From contig OX457025.1 in NCBI GenBank assembly GCA_949752745.1, positions 53,663,869-53,727,868 of the forward strand: a stretch of DNA of 64,000 nt, given 5' to 3'. Numbering within the stretch: the first letter of the stretch is position 1; every line of letters starts with the position of its first letter. The notes beneath the pieces are model-generated. The model was not told the DNA's origin and did no database searches. It saw only the letters and a list, made by a program, of their open reading frames with translations. Shown piece after piece: positions 1 to 10,464 of the stretch. The position numbers and the translations under genes were made by a program. This DNA is from Protula sp. h YS-2021 (taxonomy: Eukaryota; Annelida; Polychaeta; Sabellida; Serpulidae).

Positions 1-1058
1 TGAATAATTTAAGATAAACCAAAAGAAGTTTTTGCAATGAGAATTTTCCCACAAATACTAATTCCTCTTTGACTTTGCATATTTAAAACCTTTGAGAGAG
101 AATGTGTCTTATTTTCATAGTTTAATCGTCTGTACTCTGATATGTTTCTGCCCACTTGAATCCCCAATAAATTGAGTGAATCTTTCATTACCATCATATT
201 TAAAATACTTGCATTTTTGGTTTTCCATGAACCCAGGTAGAAAATACAACATTTCTCTGTGTTTAGTTTCAACCCCAAGAATTTAGAAAAAACCCGTTAT
301 GGTTTCTATCAATATATATGTTGAAGGGATACTTCTGACCATGCAGGTGCAATCATCAGTGAATTGTTTAATTTTGTGAACTTTGCTGCCGATGACAAGA
401 CCTTTAATGTTTCGGTTGCTACGAATGGTGTTACTCATCGTATCTACACACAAAATAAAAAGTGGGTTGGACAACGGACATCCTTGTCTCATTCCGCGAT
501 GTAATTTGAACCAGTCTGTGGTAAAGCCATTATTGCTTACGCAATTACATATATTGTTATAACAACACTTTATCCACGATATGAAATTTTCCCCAAAATG
601 GAATTTTCGAACTACTAGCATTAAAAAATTCCACTCAACAGAATCAAAGGCTTTCTCAAAATCAAGCTGCAACAACACTCCTGAAGGACTTTTTTAAATT
701 CATAGCAGTAATGAATCCTGATTGGTCCGAGTGACGGGATGTGTTTTGCGATACGCTAAGCTAGGGCTTTTGTAAGGATTTTATAATCTGGGTTTAATAT
801 AGACACTGATCTCCAATTTTAAATTAGTTTATTGTCTTCTCCGGCTTTTTCTAACAGCGTGGTTACCCCTCTCCGCTGTGAGAGTGAAAGTTCACCTTTG
901 TCTCGCGCATAGTTTAAGCATTCGACAAGCTTTAAGCATTCGACAAGCTTTTGTCCTATTTGTTGCCAAAATTCCAGATAAAACTCTACTGTACGGCCGT
1001 CACATCCAGGAGATTTAGTTAGCTTGAAATGCCTTAAGACACGAAACGCATTTATCAT
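1..1058 (-). pseudogene. L1/Tx1-type LINE reverse transcriptase remnant
   Basis: Three consecutive minus-strand frames read as pieces of a non-LTR reverse transcriptase in the correct order. 1058-819 carries KSPGCDGRTVEFY, matching the usual SPG.DG.T.EFY block. 678-283 carries LDFEKAFDSVEW, GMRQGCPLS and QFTDD in place of the usual FADD. 278-9 carries the C-terminal GLKLNTEKC and LNLLGIQVGRN blocks. The frames are split by frameshifts and the stretch between 678 and 819 has lost its reading frame. A short in-frame tandem duplication (KLVECL twice) lies near 930. No endonuclease domain is present and the element runs off the left edge. These motifs fit the L1/Tx1 group better than Jockey or CR1, but I cannot place it exactly. 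It is a dead copy. Confidence 0.82.
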
Positions 1059-1074
1059 GGGAGGTAAAGAAAGC

Positions 1075-1862
1075 GCTATAGTAAAAATGAAGGAATTTTT
1101 TTAAATCCAGCGTAGTACCTACATAGTCATCTATTTAAAAGTACCGTGTAGAACATGACTAAGCGTAAAAACAGCGTTTCTAAAATGTACCAGTTCACCA
1201 AATGGTCCGAAACGCATTTTTCATAGCTTGTGAAAACAGCGTTTCGGTAAAAATGAAGGAATTTTTAAAAATTCCTACATAGTCACCTATTTAAAAGTAC
1301 CGTGTAGAACATGACTAAGCATAAAAACAGCGTTTCTGAAATGTACCAGTTCACCAAATGGTCCGAAACGCATTTTTCATAGGTTGTGAAAATAGCGTTT
1401 CGGTAAAAATGAAGGAATTTTTTAAATCTATAGCAGTTATAACATAGTCATCTAGTCAAAAGCAACATGTAGAATATGACTAAGCATAAAAGCATCGTTT
1501 CTGAAATGTACCAGTACACCTAAAGGTCCGAAACGCATTTTTCATAGGTGGTGAAAACAGTGTTTCGGTAAAAATGAAGGAATTTTTTAAATCTATAGCA
1601 GTAATATCATAGTCACCTAGTCAATAGCAACATGTAGAATATGACTAGGCATAAAAACAGCGTTTCTGAAATGTACCAGTACACCAAAAGGTCCGAAACG
1701 CATTTTTTCATAGGTTGTGAAAACAGCGTTTCGGTAAAAATGAAGGAATTTTTTAAATTCATAGCATTAATATCATACTCACCTAGTCAATAGCAACATG
1801 CAGAACATGTCTAGGCATAAAAATAGCGTTTCTGAAATGTACCAGTACACCAAATGGTCCAA
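1075..1862. repeat. Tandem repeat, about 160 bp unit, about five copies
   Basis: The block containing ACAGCGTTTCTGAAATGTAC recurs near 1172, 1327, 1491, 1657 and 1824, giving a period of roughly 155-167 bp. Each unit contains GCGTTTC followed about 35 bp later by GAAACGC, so every unit can form a small hairpin. A second GCGTTTCGGTAAAAATGAAGG block lies at the unit join. Units differ by scattered substitutions and small indels. The array abuts the LINE remnant. No coding potential is seen. Confidence 0.85.
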
Positions 1863-2921
1863 AACCAGCCACCACATTCCCGGAAATTTCGATTTTTATA
1901 TTTAAAATAATACTTTCAAATATTACAATTTGTTGTTAAATGTTATTTATTTATTTTTTTACTCAGTATTTACTCAGGGCGTTCCTAATAAACACATTTA
2001 TAGTTAAAATGCACTTGCTTTTTCCCCTTCTTATTTGCACTTTAAAAGGGATTAGGTGCAATTTCTATTTGATGAATTTTGGAACAGAATGATTCATTGG
2101 AATGGATTTGTAAACAAGCCACAGCCCTGCGTGAGAAATGCGTGCTATGAAAAGAGTGTATTATTATTTATAAACAAAGAAACGCATCTTTCACGACACG
2201 CAGAATTTACGGAACGCAGGCATATATATATTCTTAGAACTGGTGGTTTCATGTCACAGCCTATAACCTTGATTTACGCCCACTTTGGTACGATGTCTCA
2301 TCCTACCCTCTGGTCCGTCGTCGTCGTCGCGATACGCTTTCAGAGCAGAGCTCTATACGTTTCTATACAGAGTCTCTCCACCTAGTACGGTTTTGTGCTA
2401 ATATTTTGGCTTGTGAGATTGAGTAGATTCCTTTATTTTGTAGATCGCGTTTTATCGTTGAGAGGTATGTTGTTTTTTGTCTTCCTGGAGGTCTTTTTAC
2501 TATTTCAGTTCCTTCTTTAAGAGCTCTACTTGCTGGTGTCGTTTCAGTTGTTTCGAGATTAATACAGTTTTCAGCTTATTAAAAGCATTATTCGCCAGTG
2601 TTTTTCTTCTTTTGATGTCTTCTTCTGTTCCAAGTAAACTACCCACTAGTTTACAGCTTTTCCACTCGATGCTACCGCCTTTGCAAACAGTGTATTTTTC
2701 TGTTTTACTGTCATTTATTTGTAGATTTCTGTTTTTGAGTGATTTTGTAGTTTCATTTTCAATTTTATTTATTTCACTTTTGAGCGTAGATCCGTAACTT
2801 ATGTCATCAACTTATGTTGATCTAGTAGAAAGTGAAGATTGCTGCAATTGTCAAACACAAAATTAGGTTGTCCTTTCATGGAATTGGCTAGGTATGTCAA
2901 GAAGAGTATAGCTGAAGCTGT
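1863..2921. other. No recognisable feature
   Basis: AT-rich sequence with short open frames on the plus strand (2056-2385 and 2477-2797). They show no family motif, and their composition looks like chance frames in T-rich DNA. I see no gene, RNA or repeat with a second copy here. Confidence 0.5.
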
Positions 2922-3109
2922 CTTCCTCGGTCAGAAAGGGTTACAGTTCCCATAATAGAAATGGCCCTTGATCTCAATTTTCGAGGTTCTGGATCTTTCG
3001 GCGCACGTTCTAGGACACCGAGGTTCGGAATTGCAGACTTTTCCTTAAAAAGCACACTGAGAGTGAGAAGTGCCCTGGTGAATTATTTTCGATCTCGGCC
3101 AAACTATTG

Positions 3110-3296
3110 TCGTGAAGCTGGTATCTATGATGTGTGTTGTGAAAATGAATATATACAAACATCTAACTACATGTGCATTTGTGCTTGGCTGTTTCCATGA
3201 GTTGCAGCTTTTTACTTAGTGGTTAGCACGCTCGCTTATGAAGCGAAAGGTTTCCCAGTTCGAGTCCCGCTTGCGATTCACATATTTTCAAGACAT
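3110..3296 (+). repeat. tRNA-derived SINE-like unit 1
   Basis: The stretch near 3210-3285 has a pol III A-box-like block (CTTAGTGGTTAGCACGCTC) and a B-box-like AGTTCGAGTCCCG at tRNA-like spacing. An anticodon-arm-like hairpin lies around TCGCTTATGAAGCGA. The T-stem does not pair, so this is not a functional tRNA gene. The whole segment is repeated directly at 3758-3943. Confidence 0.55.
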
Positions 3297-3378
3297 TGGT
3301 ACCAGAAGTGTACGAGTACGTTCCTGTCGCGGTTGTATGGTAAATATTCGTGCAACGTTAATGCGGGTGCGAATGGCA

Positions 3379-3749
3379 AGAAGGGCACGTGTGAAAATTT
3401 GAGTAAAGTAGCCACGTGCGGCCATGGGAGGCCTTAAGAGAAAAAGACGGGAGAAAATATGGAAATTCGTAAGATGTTCAAACACTAGAGTGTTACACTG
3501 ATGCGAATAGAAAGAAGAGCATGTGAAAAGCCACGTCGGCTATGGGTGGTAAAAAAACACAACAGGGCACGTGTGAAAATTTGAGTAAAGTAGCCACATG
3601 CGGCCATGGAAGGCCTTAAGAGAAAAAGACGGGAGAAAATATGGAAATTCGTACGATGTTCAAACATTAGAGTGTTACACTGATGCGAATGGAAAGAAAA
3701 GCATGTGAAAAGCCACGTCGGCTATGGGTGGTAAAAAAACACAACAGGG
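3379..3749. repeat. Two tandem copies of a 186-bp unit
   Basis: The unit starts GGCACGTGTGAAAATTTGAG, includes GAGAAAAAGACGGGAG and ends near AAAAAAACACAACAGG. It is present at about 3379-3566 and again at 3566-3749 with few differences. It lies between the two SINE-like units, suggesting duplication of the interval. Confidence 0.8.
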
Positions 3750-3757
3750 AAGAATAT

Positions 3758-3943
3758 CGTGAAGCTGGTATCTATGTGTGTTGTGAAAATGAATATATAC
3801 AAACATGTAACTACATGTGCATTTGTGCTTGGCTGTTTATATGAGTTGCAGCTTTTGGCTTAGTGGTTAGCACGCTCGCTTATGAAGCGAAAGGTTTCCC
3901 AGTTCGAGCCCCGCTTGCGACTCACATATTTTCACGACACTAT
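3758..3943 (+). repeat. tRNA-derived SINE-like unit 2
   Basis: Direct copy of 3110-3296. It has a somewhat better A box (TGGCTTAGTGGTTAGC) and a B-box-like AGTTCGAGCCCCG. Differences from unit 1 are scattered substitutions and a 3-bp deletion in the leader. The T-arm is again unpaired. Confidence 0.55.
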
Positions 3944-4229
3944 CAAACTTGAGTAAAGAGTGGGTTGCAACTGTACATTCATTGTTGTTGTGAGCGATAA
4001 TGGGAGAGTCTGTATCCTGATCCAAAAAAAAAACATCTATTTTTCTCAATACAAAATTATTATTTAACGATAAAAAATGTGCTCCATACATAATTTATAA
4101 TTGCATTATTTATGTGATGCACCCTTTTTAAGATAACGCCATTGACCCAAGTCGTGCGCCGACATTGGCAAAATTGAGATCAATGACTTCTTATATTATG
4201 GGAACTACGGTATGACTCTTGCTGGGAAG

Positions 4230-4780
4230 AAAGCAAGAGCCATCTAGGACTACCTACCCTCTAGCTCAATCTATGGTCTGAAACAAGAATCTCATTTAGA
4301 AAGTTGGTATCACACACACACACACACAAAAACAGAAGCTGATTTCTACCTGTATATTACGGTTATAGTCACACTGTGAGTAGAAATAAAAGTTAAGTGG
4401 TGAATACTGAAGCTGTCGGAAAATAAGCTGTCAGAAAATAAGAAACTGAAGTTATCAGAAAATAAGCATTTTGGTGTAAACATTCATGAACATCGCAATA
4501 ATTGTTAGGTAAAACCAAAACAAAGAGTAACAATACAAGATTTTGTCATTGAATTTGAAACAAAAATAGCATTTTAAACACATTTTGTTCATGGAGGGGC
4601 GTCTTAGCCAGGCAACACGATAACTCGCGATCGTTATTTGACCGCTTTGCGTAATGAAACTTAATTTTCTTTCTTTAATACATTTTTAGAACAGTACATG
4701 GGTTGTTAAAAAACACGATTGGTCTTTGGTGCAGAGAAATTTGACATTATGTGAAATCTCTGTGTCATGTCTTTCATTTT
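4230..4780. other. Intergenic, simple repeats only
   Basis: Contains a short (CA)n run at 4311-4328 and a small tandem repeat of AGAAAATAAG-type words at about 4410-4465. No gene or dispersed element is recognised. Confidence 0.5.
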
Positions 4781-4925
4781 TTAAACCCCAACCGGGTGAA
4801 CCCTGAAGGGGGTCTATAGGATTGACCTCTGTCAGTCCGTCTGTCCGTCCGTCTGAGATTTGTGCGTGCTATATCTCTGGCACTGTTCAATCGATTTTAA
4901 TTTCCTTTTGCGCCTAGAAAGGCCA
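4781..4925 (+). mobile_element. HINE/pearl-like fragment (a): head and CCGT microsatellite
   Basis: A weakly palindromic head (ACCCCAACCGGG with GGGGGTCTATAGG) is followed by a GTCCGTCTGTCCGTCC run and then a tail with GCGCCTAGAAAGGCC. The same order of head, CCGT run and body occurs at five other places in the window. The tandem core is absent here, so only the head portion survives. Confidence 0.5.
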
Positions 4926-5072
4926 AATAGTGGAGCTGTGCACCGAAGCGTTATTTACATCAGGTTTATTAAGTTTAGTTAGATCTGAACATTGAACTAC
5001 TAGAGACTCTTACCAAGTCTCCTTTCCCTCGTTTGGAACATGTGTGTGTATATTATCAACTTTTTTTTGCTG

Positions 5073-5161
5073 GTGTCATTGTAGATCAGACTCCTGGAGG
5101 GTACCCGCATAATGATTTGTTATGCGGAGATACTGCGCTCCCCGGTGGTGGCTCATCAAAC
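5073..5161 (+). repeat. Hairpin-rich 90-bp module, copy 1 (most diverged)
   Basis: Starts GTGTCATTGTAG and ends CATCAAAC. It contains the stem CCGCATAA with TTATGCGG around a seven-base loop. It is the most diverged of six copies, yet this stem is complete and one pair longer than in the others. Confidence 0.7.
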
Positions 5162-5510
5162 TTTTATTAACATACTGATAAAATTTGTAAACTCAAGTAA
5201 TTCTTCTTTTAAAGAGTTCTTTGAAATCTGCACACTGTTTATGCGATACATCCGCATGATCTAGTGTTTTAATAAAGGATTAAAAAAATATTAAAAAGTT
5301 CTGTTCACGCTTTTCTCATTATTTTCTCACTTCATATATCATCGGTAGAGGCATCAGTTTGAATGGAGGTGGACATAAAAATGTACCTAATCCGTGGGGG
5401 CACCTGTGAGTAGGACATGCTTCATCTTCCACTTCTTTAACCGAGTGGAAACAATCTACTGCTGGTCATGTGTCTTCAGGTGCGTTCATTTGCGTGTTTT
5501 CGTTTTCGTA

Positions 5511-5631
5511 TGTTACAGCGGATCGAATTTTCGCACCCAAAAAACCAGCGGATCTATAGATTCGTTGAAATTTTTAGCGGAAGATTTCAGCGAATCTATA
5601 GATCCGCTGATTCTACAGATCCGCTGTAACA
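5511..5631. repeat. Nested palindrome, MITE-like
   Basis: Outer arms TGTTACAGCGGATC (5511-5524) and its reverse complement (5618-5631) enclose a second inverted repeat. In that inner repeat, 5546-5571 pairs with 5584-5609 over about 26 bp with one G-T, around a loop of about 12 bases. The word GCGGATCTATAGATTCG is the core of the inner arms. The arrangement suggests a tiny foldback or MITE, and no second copy is seen in the window. Confidence 0.75.
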
Positions 5632-5639
5632 CATCTATT

Positions 5640-6244
5640 CCTCTATTATTCTAAGTTCGTATGTCAGAGCAGCGAAAACACACGAGAAATACAAATGACA
5701 TTAAGGATCTGTTTTAATTAAGAACTAAAGTACATTTTTCAACAGTTTGTCTAAGTTGACAAGCTTCAGAATTCATGAAAAATACTTTCAAAAGTCTTCG
5801 AAATTTTGCTGAAATTTGACAGCTCTTTGTTTATATGGGTGATAAATAGTGTTCACATTAAAATCACAACAAATATTGCAAAATACTTTTATTTCTTCTA
5901 TATATTAATAAAATGTTATAAATTTCATCAGAAAACAGAGAGAATTAATTTTTTTCACATAAGTGTAATAATCTTCTTTTTAACCATTTTTTATCCCAAT
6001 TAACCTCTAAAGTCCACTGGATGTTTACATTGCAGTTGCAACTACGAATTCACTTATTTTAAAAATTTATTAAAGGCTTCAACAAATAGTATCAAGTTGC
6101 AATTTCTTTTATGTTCCCGGTTCCCCACACTCGAAATTAAAAATTCTTGTGTATTTTATTCGAAACACCCAAATAGTAATTAGCCTCATGAATTTTATGT
6201 TCCGAGTATGAATTGTTTATTCTATATTTCTTCTATCATTACAC
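5640..6244. other. No recognisable feature
   Basis: AT-rich stretch with only short chance frames. No repeat partner or motif is seen. Confidence 0.5.
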
Positions 6245-7125
6245 TAGGGGATTTTCCAAAATCCCCTTGTATATTGAATTTGTGTGAAAATTTTAGGTGC
6301 AGTTGTTTTAGGTTTTTTCCGGTTTGTTTTTTGAGTTTGTCCGTGGAACTAGTCAGAGGCCGTTAGGGCTAGAAAGATGAAATTTGGATATGGTAAATTT
6401 CAGTATGTCTAGTTGATCCTCCTGTGTGTTTTTTTTTAATTCGCTTAATTTTTCAATACAAAAAAAAAAACGACAAAATAAATTTTCGAAACAGGCGGCA
6501 AGAAGCTGTGAGCAATGGCTTGAACTGGCATAATATCAGCGTCGGTGTATTGATCGCCCAACTCTCAATGAAAGCCATCACAGAATGCGTGTGCAAGTTT
6601 AAGTTTTCTGCAGCGTTTGGGTTTTTCTCAATTGCTAAAGAGTGATGAAATTTGGCTCACTGATAGAAGGTTATTAGACGCCGTAAAATCCGCGTGTTTT
6701 AACCGTGACCTTAGAGAACGATTAACATCCTCGGCCATGGTCAGAATCAAAAACCGGAAGTGGGCCATTATCTCGAAAACGGTTAGAGACAGAACGATTT
6801 TGAGCTTATTTCCGATCCTTTGCGCCTAGAAGACGATATGTAAGAGATACCTAGGTGATCTTAACCTCCTTGGCCTTGGTCAAGTCGAAAACCGAAAGTG
6901 GGCCATTATCTCGAAAACGGTTAGAGATAGAGCGACATTGAGCTTATTTTCGACCCTTTCAGCCCTAAAAGACCATATGTAAGACCTCCTCGGTGACCTT
7001 AACCCATCGGACATGGTCAAAGTAAAAAACCGGAAGTTGACCATTATGTTGAAAATGATTAGATATAGAACGATTTTGAGCTTATTTTTTACCGTTTGAC
7101 CTAAAAGACGATATGTAAGAGGTTA
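6245..7125 (+). mobile_element. HINE/pearl-like element (b) with 136-bp tandem core
   Basis: The head is a clean palindrome, AGGGGATTTT-CC-AAAATCCCCT, near 6246. A degenerate GTCCGT stretch and GGGCTAGAAAGATGAAATTT follow. From about 6700 to 7125 a unit of roughly 136 bp repeats about three times. Recurring words are GGCCATGGTCA, AAACCGGAAGTGGGCCATTA, CTCGAAAACGGTTAGAGA and AGACGATATGTAAGA. The order of head, CCGT remnant and tandem core is that of pearl/HINE elements. No protein is encoded. Confidence 0.65.
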
Positions 7126-7576
7126 AGAGTTCAGAATCGCAATTTTTTGTGACATGCAAGGCTAATTTTCGCTACTCACCAGTTTCTTCCATTTTTACGT
7201 TTACAGCCGAAAATCAAAATTCTTTGGCATTAAATTCGAATCAATCAAAATAACCTCGCAGTGACTCCAAGCATGTCCTTGTTGCATGTATTCATTGCAG
7301 TTGAAACTTTTTTTGTTGGTTTTTTTTTGTTTTTTTTTTTTTGTTTTTTTTTCTTTTTTTTTGGTCAACTTCCGTTTGTATGGTCTCGTCAAAAAGTGAA
7401 AATATTACATTAGGTTGTGATTTCAGATGAATTATTGGGGTAGCAGGTTTATGTTTGTTCAATTTTCCTTGTTTTTTTTATTTCTAAGTTAAAACCAATA
7501 ATCATGGCACCAAATTGTCCGTAATTACACTGACACAATTCGGTTATTGCCTGTAGATATTGGCAATAATTATTGT
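7126..7576. other. T-rich intergenic stretch
   Basis: Includes a poly-T/G run at about 7310-7362. The minus-strand frame through it is lysine-only low complexity and not a gene. Nothing else is recognised. Confidence 0.5.
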
Positions 7577-7619
7577 TTCGGGACAGGCCGTAACCATAGC
7601 CAACCTGGTATATTCACCC

Positions 7620-8275
7620 GTAAACCAGTGGCGGCATTCGCGAAAGTGTAAGTTTAAACTTAGAGTCAATCTAAGTGCAAAAATGTAAGAGTTAACTTTC
7701 CCGTTGGTTTAACTTAGCGGTATTCACAAAATGTAAGTTTAAGCTTCCACTCAAGTATAAGTTCAAAATTCTAAGTTTACTTCGGACTACACTTAGATTT
7801 CTAAGTTCAATCCCACGCGATATTTAAATACCTGGAGTGCTTTGTTTACCTTGGCAACAATCAATTTATTGAGATTAAATGAAGAATATGAAAGGGTTTT
7901 TATGAGGGAAAGTGTTTCGAGATAGGAGTAATCCGTTTGAAGTTTACAATGACGATGAACTTTTAACTCGATATGGATTTACAAGAGAAGATATTCATTT
8001 TTTGGTGGAAAATCTCGAAAATTTGGAGTAGGAAACAAGAAGAAGCTTTAACGCTCCGAAACATCTAAAAGTCTCCGATATTTACATTGACAACCAGTTT
8101 ATACGATTACGATTAGTCGCACTCTTTATGAAAATTTTGCAATATTGACTTAGAATGTAATTTGATAAACTTACGCGATGAATATGGCGTAAGTAAGTAA
8201 ACTTACGTAAGTTTAATCTTGAGATCTAAGTTTAATATCTAAGTAAATAAACTCAGATGTTCGTGAATACAGTCA
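7620..8275 (+). mobile_element. PIF/Harbinger-like element remnant, copy 1
   Basis: Both edges are rich in AAGTTTAAACTTA/TAAGTTTA words, and the outer ends CATTCGCGAA and TTCGTGAATA are roughly inverted. A transposase N-terminal piece is read at 7904-8031. The middle of a normal transposase is missing, so this is an internally deleted, non-autonomous derivative. The same element sits at 19711-20366. Confidence 0.6.
7904..8031 (+). pseudogene. Harbinger-type transposase N-terminal fragment
   Basis: A short frame reads VFRDRSNPFEVYNDDELLTR followed by YGFTREDIHFLVENL and ends at a TAG (8029-8031). It resembles the FRDR.(N/H)P.(D/E).Y.D.E...R(F/Y).F(S/T) block near the N-terminus of PIF/Harbinger transposases and HARBI1. 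A stop lies just upstream in frame. The downstream DDE domain is absent. After the stop, further Harbinger-like words (FNAPKHLKVSDIYID) continue in frame to about 8148. The fragment is dead and is duplicated at 20003-20122. Confidence 0.65.
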
Positions 8276-8379
8276 CAGATACAAGAGAATGTACCTGTCG
8301 TCCACTGTACCTCACGACCACCACTCCCGAAAAGTTAATTTCATCCCGTGTCAAAACATCTGTTTTACAAAATAAAACA

Positions 8380-9289
8380 TTTCCTTAAGTGTTTATTCAA
8401 ACACTTATTAACACAGAATAAGAACAAGGGCAGAGATGAGAATTTTTCTTTGCATGTATGCTTTTTTGGGTTCGACTGCCCCAGGTTGCTTGCCTAACAA
8501 TTTTTATGCAATGAACTGGCAATCTCCGGGCGAAGCACAGCAAGACAAGTATCGAACTATGCCACAACAGCATGTGAAACTGGTTTTTGAGACAGGCTGT
8601 CATACCATATTAAACAGTGATGGTTCATTTTTCCGTTTCTGATATTTCCCCGAGATACTACCCCAGATGACCCCTCAAGGCCACCGGATGTTTACACATG
8701 AAACGATATAGTAACTTATGAATGTATATCACCTACGGCCACATTGAAGGCCAGACTTGGAAATCTTAATTTCGAAGTAACTACAATTTGCCATCCTTTT
8801 TGGGAGGGAGGGAAATGGGGGAACTTTAATATATTTTCTGCACCCAAGGAACGGGGAAGGGGAGAAGGGGAAAATAAATACAAACAAGTATTTTTTTTGG
8901 CTTTTCAATATTTATTGAATAGACATCAAGTTGATGCCATATAGCTTATTTAAATCGTTTTCCGCCCAAGCATCACATAACAAATAAGAAAATGTACGGG
9001 CACATACACAGGAAAACAATGGGAGATCCATCGCGTCATTTCATTTCTCAATGTAAATTTACTTTGAGATCACTACACGACTATTTCTTTGAAAAACTAC
9101 TAACAAATGACAAACTTAATTGAATCAAAATAATTTTTTTTAAATCTTTACATTTTTAGAACCAAAATCGCGTTTTGTTGTTTTTGTTTTATTTCTATTA
9201 TTACTTTTTCTTTTACTACAAGTAAGTTAGTGTAACTGAGATAATAGTAAAGGATTTTAAATTATTATTTTACAGACAGCATGCATGAA
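8380..9289. other. Duplicated unique-looking stretch with a short conserved ORF
   Basis: Part of the segmental duplication. A plus-strand ORF at 8436-8642 (68 codons, ending GSFFRF) recurs in the second copy at 20549-20737 with the distal two thirds in the same frame but the start changed by an indel. I recognise no domain. It may be an exon fragment or a chance frame in recently duplicated DNA. The remainder is AT-rich with no motif. Confidence 0.4.
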
Positions 9290-9524
9290 AATAGTCAATA
9301 GAGGGACCAAGTGTGCATCATATATAATAATCAATGATATATAACCCAAAAATTCAACTTTGGGAGACCATGCTTTGGTCTCCCTATTTACTATTTTTAT
9401 CTATGGTCTCTCTAAGTGACACCTTTAGTGTCTTTTAGCATATACAAAAGGTCTCCCTATGTTGGCATATTCTGTGTGCATATATTATCAAATGTGTGCA
9501 TAGATTATCATATAATATTTTTTA

Positions 9525-9613
9525 GTGTCATTGTAGGTTCAACTCCTACAGGGTGCGCGCATAACGATTTCTTATGCGGAGTTACTGCGCTCTCCGGTGG
9601 TGCCACACCAAAC
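9525..9613 (+). repeat. 90-bp hairpin-rich module, copy 2
   Basis: The module has a T-arm-like hairpin GTAGG-TTCAACT-CCTAC, then CGCATAA with TTATGCG, then GGAG with CTCC. Flanks are those of the 330-bp unit. Confidence 0.75.
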
Positions 9614-9855
9614 TTTAGTAATATTGTAAATAGGGGGACCAAATGCGCATCATATATAATAATCAATGATATATAACCCGAAAATACAACTTTGGGAGAC
9701 CATACCTTGGTCTTCCTATATACTATTTTTTATCTATGGTCTCTCTAAGTGACACCTTTAGTGTCTTTTAACATGTTCAAAAGATCTTCCTTTGTTGGCT
9801 TATTCTGTGTGCATATATTATCAAATGTGTGTATATATTATAAACTTTTTTGTTA

Positions 9856-9945
9856 GTGTCATTTTAGGATCAACTCCTTCGGGGTGCAGGCATAACGATT
9901 TTTTATGCGGAGTCACTGCGCTCTCCGGTGGTGGCACATCAATCT
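9856..9945 (+). repeat. 90-bp hairpin-rich module, copy 3
   Basis: Same module in the second tandem unit. The T-arm-like stem is degraded here (TTAGGATCAACTCCTTC), while the GCATAA/TTATGC stem is kept. Confidence 0.7.
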
Positions 9946-10257
9946 TTAGTAATATAGTGATAAAATATATGACTATCCCATCAATACCCCTCACTCCTCA
10001 ATAAAACATTTGAGCCGCTCGATCGCTTTCTCAACATATCTTCTAGCACTGGCTATTGTTTCACTTCCTGCACCCCCGTCGCAATCATTTGTTTATTTCG
10101 CTTTGCTGGAGGGGGCGCTCTGCTCAGCTCTCAAGTAGTTCTTCAATAGGCACGCCCGATCTGCCCACTATTGATCTGATGCATCCGCATAATGTAGTAT
10201 TTTAATAAAGAAGTCAGAAAAGACCTGTTTTGTTCACGCACTCTTCTCAGTATTTTG

Positions 10258-10464
10258 TCACTTCAGATACCTTCGAAAAATGCAGCAGTGTGAATGGAGG
10301 CTTCTTCCACATTGGGTACACAGTTGGTGTGCATTGAAGATGACCAAGTCGCACTTGTCGCAGACATCGGTATTTTCTGGTGTTTCTAGTCTGGCAATTA
10401 CGCCATCATTTGCTTTCTTGTGCTTAAGGAAGAAGCCATCACTGAAATTACGAAATATGCTCAT
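10258..10464 (-). CDS. Fragment with PHD-type zinc ligands, copy 1
   Basis: A 68-residue minus-strand frame contains CDKC, then after ten residues CTQCGRSLHSHC. The spacing C-X2-C-X10-C-X2-C-X4-H-X2-C matches the first six ligands of a PHD or related treble-clef finger. The last Cys pair is not in this frame. A possible splice acceptor (TTTCGTAATTTCAG) lies inside the frame near its start, and a possible donor (GAAG|GTATCT) just before its end, so it may be one exon rather than a complete small gene. The second copy (23065-23271) differs at four residues, all outside the ligands. Product and function are unknown, and it could be a pseudo-exon carried by the duplication. Confidence 0.35.
   Translation of the reverse strand: MSIFRNFSDGFFLKHKKANDGVIARLETPENTDVCDKCDLVIFNAHQLCTQCGRSLHSHCCIFRRYLK

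Larger units (their letters stand above)
2922..4229. mobile_element. TIR-bounded DNA element, copy A of a three-copy family
   Basis: The left end begins CTTCCTCGGTCAG and continues AGTTCCCATAATA. The right end, read on the other strand, begins CTTCCCAGCAAGAGTCAT and continues AGTTCCCATAATA. Both ends share a subterminal block GATCTCAATTTT followed by TCGGCGCAC. Related ends bound 12572-13030 and 18708-19666. The inside holds two direct repeats with tRNA-like heads and a 186-bp tandem pair. No transposase is present, so this is a non-autonomous element that has gathered other repeats. The superfamily is not determined. Confidence 0.6.
9290..9957 (+). repeat. Two tandem 330-bp repeat units
   Basis: The unit contains a perfect hairpin head GGGAGACC...GGTCTCCC, then GTGACACCTTTAGTGTC, then a TATTATCAAATGTGTG stretch, the 90-bp module, and a TATATAATAATCAATGATAT tail. 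The join word ATATAACCC recurs 331 bp apart (about 9340 and 9671). It is duplicated at 21396-22790 and present once, split, at 28265-30011. Confidence 0.8.

Noticed and set aside
2056..2385. 109-codon plus-strand ORF
   Set aside because: No motif, no repeat partner and chance-like composition.
3205..3290. Functional tRNA gene
   Set aside because: A- and B-box-like blocks are present, but the T-stem does not pair and the unit is part of a larger direct repeat. It is better read as a SINE head.
4781..4860. CCGT-rich runs as ordinary microsatellites
   Set aside because: They occur next to palindromic heads and, in several cases, tandem cores, so they are better treated as part of HINE/pearl-like elements.
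7201..7392. Lysine-rich 63-codon minus-strand ORF
   Set aside because: Translation of a poly-T/G tract; low complexity only.
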